Positions 42,992-45,661 of a DNA stretch of 45,661 nucleotides are shown in pieces. The notes beneath the pieces are model-generated. The model was not told the DNA's origin. It worked only from the letters and a program-made list of their open reading frames with translations, and ran no database searches. The stretch is from a bacterium BMS3Abin03 (GTDB lineage Bacteria > Bacteroidota > Ignavibacteria > Ignavibacteriales > Ignavibacteriaceae). The stretch spans positions 1 to 45,661 of the forward strand of contig BDSV01000190.1 of NCBI GenBank assembly GCA_002898075.1. Reading direction: 5' to 3'. Every line of letters begins with the position of its first letter. The first letter of the stretch is position 1. The position numbers and the translations under genes are program-made.

Positions 42992-45661
42992 ATGATGAAG
43001 TTCAGATATCTTTTTATTATATCCTTATTTGTATTTTTAATTCAGGACAACTTTATTGCTCAGGTAAGGGTAACTGAGCGTGGAACCAGTACGTTCAGAA
43101 AAGTTGGTATTCACCGGGGCAACAGGGTGCGCACTGTATTTTCAAATTGGGGAGTTATTGCGCAACCCGGCAATGAAGGTCCACGTGGTGCATGGAAATT
43201 TGACGCTGACGGCTATGTTGGTGATGTCTCTCCTTTAGTAGGAATAAGATTACCGATAAGAGACTATATTAATGCGTCTTCCGATACTCTGGACGGTATT
43301 CCCGACACGATATTTTCAGTTGTCATTACACCGGTTGACAGACCTGGCGGCGGTGAAAGCGGTTCCGGTAAATTCTGGGGCTTCGAACCTATTCCCGGCT
43401 TTGCAGATCCTATATTGGATGAACTCGGTAAAGGCGTTGCCATGAGTCATTTACCCGAAACCTGGCCTCCTTCCTGGCCAGAGCATCCCGATTGGACATA
43501 TTCCGGCGAGCCGATTATTAAGGACGGAGTTGATGTAACTCCCGATGTTGATTGGAACGGTTTCTTTGGACGTGCACAAATGAATGCTGATCAGGAAAGT
43601 TACTTTTGGATGGATGATAATAACGATGAAGAATGGTACCAAAGGCATCAGTTCCTTCCTGACTCTTTTGATATTTTACGCAGGGGTGCGGCTCTTCAAG
43701 TTTCTGTAAGAGGTTTACAATGGTCGAACTTCCTTGCACAAGACGTAATATTCTGGTTGTATAATATCATGAATGATGGAACTTCTACCTATGATCAAGC
43801 AGTCTTCGGAACCTTGGTTGGAACTTATGTGGGAGTGGAAACCCCCGAATGGAACGACGATGCATCATTCTTTAACGTAAGAGATGCAATAACATATACC
43901 TGGGATTTCGATCACTACATTTCCCCGGCTGCTAATCCCCTCTGGCAGCCCGATCCCACAGCAGTCGGTTACATTTTCTATGCGTTCCTCGAGTCTCCGG
44001 GTAATCCGTTCGACGGTATTGATAACGACGGCGATAACAAAGAATTTGCTCTAAACGCACCTTTCTTTAGTGAAAACGATTTTGTTGAAAGGACAATAAC
44101 TGCCGGGGAGAAGATTATTTTAATAGATAAAAATACTTTTGAACGTTCCGATTTTTTTGTGCCAAATGATACCGTTACTGTTTATTCTATGGGCGTACCG
44201 TTTTTTATTGAACCTGGAGTTACAAAGTTAGTTGAAGGCAATATAAACTTTAGCTCCGGTAGTGTATTTAAAAACGCAAGAGACGGAATAGATAATGACC
44301 TGGACGGTTTGATAGATGAAAACTTTCAAATTCATTATAAACAGTTCAAAAAATCGCCACAGGGTGTTGTATTAATCGATACTCTTAATCCGGTTCAATA
44401 TAAAGATTATGTTAGCAATATAGGTTTAAACGACCCAATGATAGATGAAGCGCGGGATGATTTGATTGATAACGACGGGGATTGGAATATTGAGTTTGAT
44501 GACGTCGGTCAGGATGGAAAACCGAATACCGGTGATTTTGGAGAAGGCGACGGAATACCTACGCCGGGCGAACCGAATTTTGATCAAACAGATGTGGATG
44601 AATCCGATCAGCTTGGCTTAACAAGCTTTCAGTATTTTGTTCCGGCTGGCGATATAACTATGAGCAACGATATTGATATGTGGAACAGGTTAACACCCGG
44701 ATATTACGATGTGCCCTCATCCGTTGTAAATAATGTGGCAACGAGAGGTGAAGATGGCGACTTTATGTTTGGGTCGGGATATTTTCCGCTATTACCCGGT
44801 AAAACACAGCGTTTTTCCCTGGCATTGGGATTCGGGGAAGATTTAAACGGTGCTATAAAAACTAAAAGAATCGCCCAAATTATTTACAATGCAAATTATA
44901 ATTTCCCCCGACCTCCGGAAAAACCCACTCTAACTGTAGTGCCGAGCGATGGAAAAGTTACTTTGTACTGGAACCGGGTTGCCGAAAATTCGGTTGATCC
45001 CACATTAAAGGTGAAAGATTTTGAAGGATACAAAATATATAAAGGTACCGATCCCGATCTGACCGATGCTTTAAAGATTACTGATGTAAAAGGACAAAAG
45101 GTCTTTTATGCACCTATATTTCAAACAGATTTGGATAACGGAATAAATGGACTTTTCCTCGCATCTCCGGAACTTTATGCATTAACTGATGGTGCACCGT
45201 TTTATCTTGGCGATGATTCGGGTATTCAAAACTTTTATGTTGATAATGATGTGATAAATGGAAGGACATACTATTATGCGCTTGTAGCGTATGACCGTGG
45301 TGATGCAAGTAAAGATATTTTTCCATCTGAAAATTCCAGGTTTATCTCGAAAGATGCGCTTGGCAGAATAACAACAGATAAAAATACGGCTGCGGTTATT
45401 CCCAATGCCCCGGTTGCCGGTTACGTTCCTCCGCCTACAGGTAAGTTATTAGAAAGGGTTTCCGGCATCTCGGATAGCGAACCGTTTTTCGAGGTGATGG
45501 ATCCTTTCGCTATTCAGGATTCTGCATATACGGTTGAGTTCAGCGACTCGCTGGTGCAGGGCGTTCATTTGGCATATTCGTATAATATTTTAAATAGTGT
45601 TTCCGGTAGCTATATACTAACCGATGCCCCGATGTCTCCCGATAACGGGGATGTATTTAAC
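42992..45661 (+). CDS. Large secreted protein with Asp-rich repeats (3' end outside the window)
   Basis: The frame from ATG 42992 is open to the window end: 890 codons, no stop. A signal peptide is clear (KFRYLFIISLFVFLIQ). At least three Asp-rich, thrombospondin-3-like segments appear: FDGIDNDGDN (340-349), DGIDNDLDGLIDE (431-443), and DLIDNDGDW (490-498); these probably bind calcium. A fibronectin-III-like region is seen at about 645-735 (KPTLTVVPSDGKVTLYWN, EGYKIYKGTD). I do not recognise the function. Its spacing after the receptor gene suggests one operon, and a surface or secreted role with that receptor. A C-terminal sorting domain would lie past the edge. Confidence 0.9.
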   Translation, partial: MMKFRYLFIISLFVFLIQDNFIAQVRVTERGTSTFRKVGIHRGNRVRTVFSNWGVIAQPGNEGPRGAWKFDADGYVGDVSPLVGIRLPIRDYINASSDTLDGIPDTIFSVVITPVDRPGGGESGSGKFWGFEPIPGFADPILDELGKGVAMSHLPETWPPSWPEHPDWTYSGEPIIKDGVDVTPDVDWNGFFGRAQMNADQESYFWMDDNNDEEWYQRHQFLPDSFDILRRGAALQVSVRGLQWSNFLAQDVIFWLYNIMNDGTSTYDQAVFGTLVGTYVGVETPEWNDDASFFNVRDAITYTWDFDHYISPAANPLWQPDPTAVGYIFYAFLESPGNPFDGIDNDGDNKEFALNAPFFSENDFVERTITAGEKIILIDKNTFERSDFFVPNDTVTVYSMGVPFFIEPGVTKLVEGNINFSSGSVFKNARDGIDNDLDGLIDENFQIHYKQFKKSPQGVVLIDTLNPVQYKDYVSNIGLNDPMIDEARDDLIDNDGDWNIEFDDVGQDGKPNTGDFGEGDGIPTPGEPNFDQTDVDESDQLGLTSFQYFVPAGDITMSNDIDMWNRLTPGYYDVPSSVVNNVATRGEDGDFMFGSGYFPLLPGKTQRFSLALGFGEDLNGAIKTKRIAQIIYNANYNFPRPPEKPTLTVVPSDGKVTLYWNRVAENSVDPTLKVKDFEGYKIYKGTDPDLTDALKITDVKGQKVFYAPIFQTDLDNGINGLFLASPELYALTDGAPFYLGDDSGIQNFYVDNDVINGRTYYYALVAYDRGDASKDIFPSENSRFISKDALGRITTDKNTAAVIPNAPVAGYVPPPTGKLLERVSGISDSEPFFEVMDPFAIQDSAYTVEFSDSLVQGVHLAYSYNILNSVSGSYILTDAPMSPDNGDVFN

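Overview
The window looks like chromosomal DNA of a free-living, low-GC, Gram-negative bacterium of the Bacteroidetes/Chlorobi/Ignavibacteria group. This is inferred from gene content, not from a search. It carries a TonB-dependent receptor with an N-terminal carboxypeptidase-regulatory domain, large secreted beta-propeller and outer-membrane proteins, a lysine-rich DksA/TraR protein, several complex sensor kinases, and AT-rich intergenic DNA in which many genes lack a strong Shine-Dalgarno. The gene mix fits Ignavibacteria best. I saw no tRNA, rRNA, CRISPR array or intact insertion sequence.

Layout. 1-400: six tandem 48-bp repeats, probably the 3' end of a repeat-encoding gene, then a clear terminator. 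534-7085: a large secreted metallopeptidase/propeller/barrel protein, then two overlapping sensor-kinase genes. 7136-7209: an unexplained hairpin-rich stretch. 7347-14851: alpha/beta hydrolase, AlkD-like DNA glycosylase, RidA, glycogen phosphorylase, a VOC dioxygenase-like protein, a MarR-GNAT fusion and a TerB-like protein. 14904-16492 (minus): a small membrane protein and phosphate acetyltransferase.

16715-27222 is a dense plus-strand block: yggS, divIVA, purine nucleoside phosphorylase, a membrane/coiled-coil protein, ileS, the lysine-rich DksA protein, two tandem lspA copies, an rluD-like gene and cysS. It resembles the division/translation neighbourhood (yggS-divIVA-ileS-lspA-rluD) known from many bacteria. 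Directly after cysS sits a restriction-modification locus. Its endonuclease appears broken (no start codon, one in-frame TAA), while the convergent methyltransferase is intact and carries a MerR-like DNA-binding domain facing operator-like repeats in its own promoter.

29410-35114 is a minus-strand operon: a cNMP-GAF-HATPase protein with a degenerate kinase core, miaA, a glycosyltransferase and an FAD-linked oxidase, the last three overlapping. 35319-36572 is an ECF sigma factor, a zinc anti-sigma factor and an OsmC-type peroxidase, probably a thiol/peroxide stress unit. After a structured intergenic region come a periplasmic rhodanese, a secreted GH13 alpha-amylase and a DUF427 protein. The window ends with a TonB-dependent receptor and a large secreted protein with Asp-rich repeats that runs off the edge.

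The most interesting points are the decayed endonuclease beside a self-regulating methyltransferase, the tandem lspA pair with TTG starts, the kinase whose phospho-acceptor histidine is replaced by Asp, the repeat array at the left edge, and two structured non-coding stretches (7136-7209 and 36604-36816).
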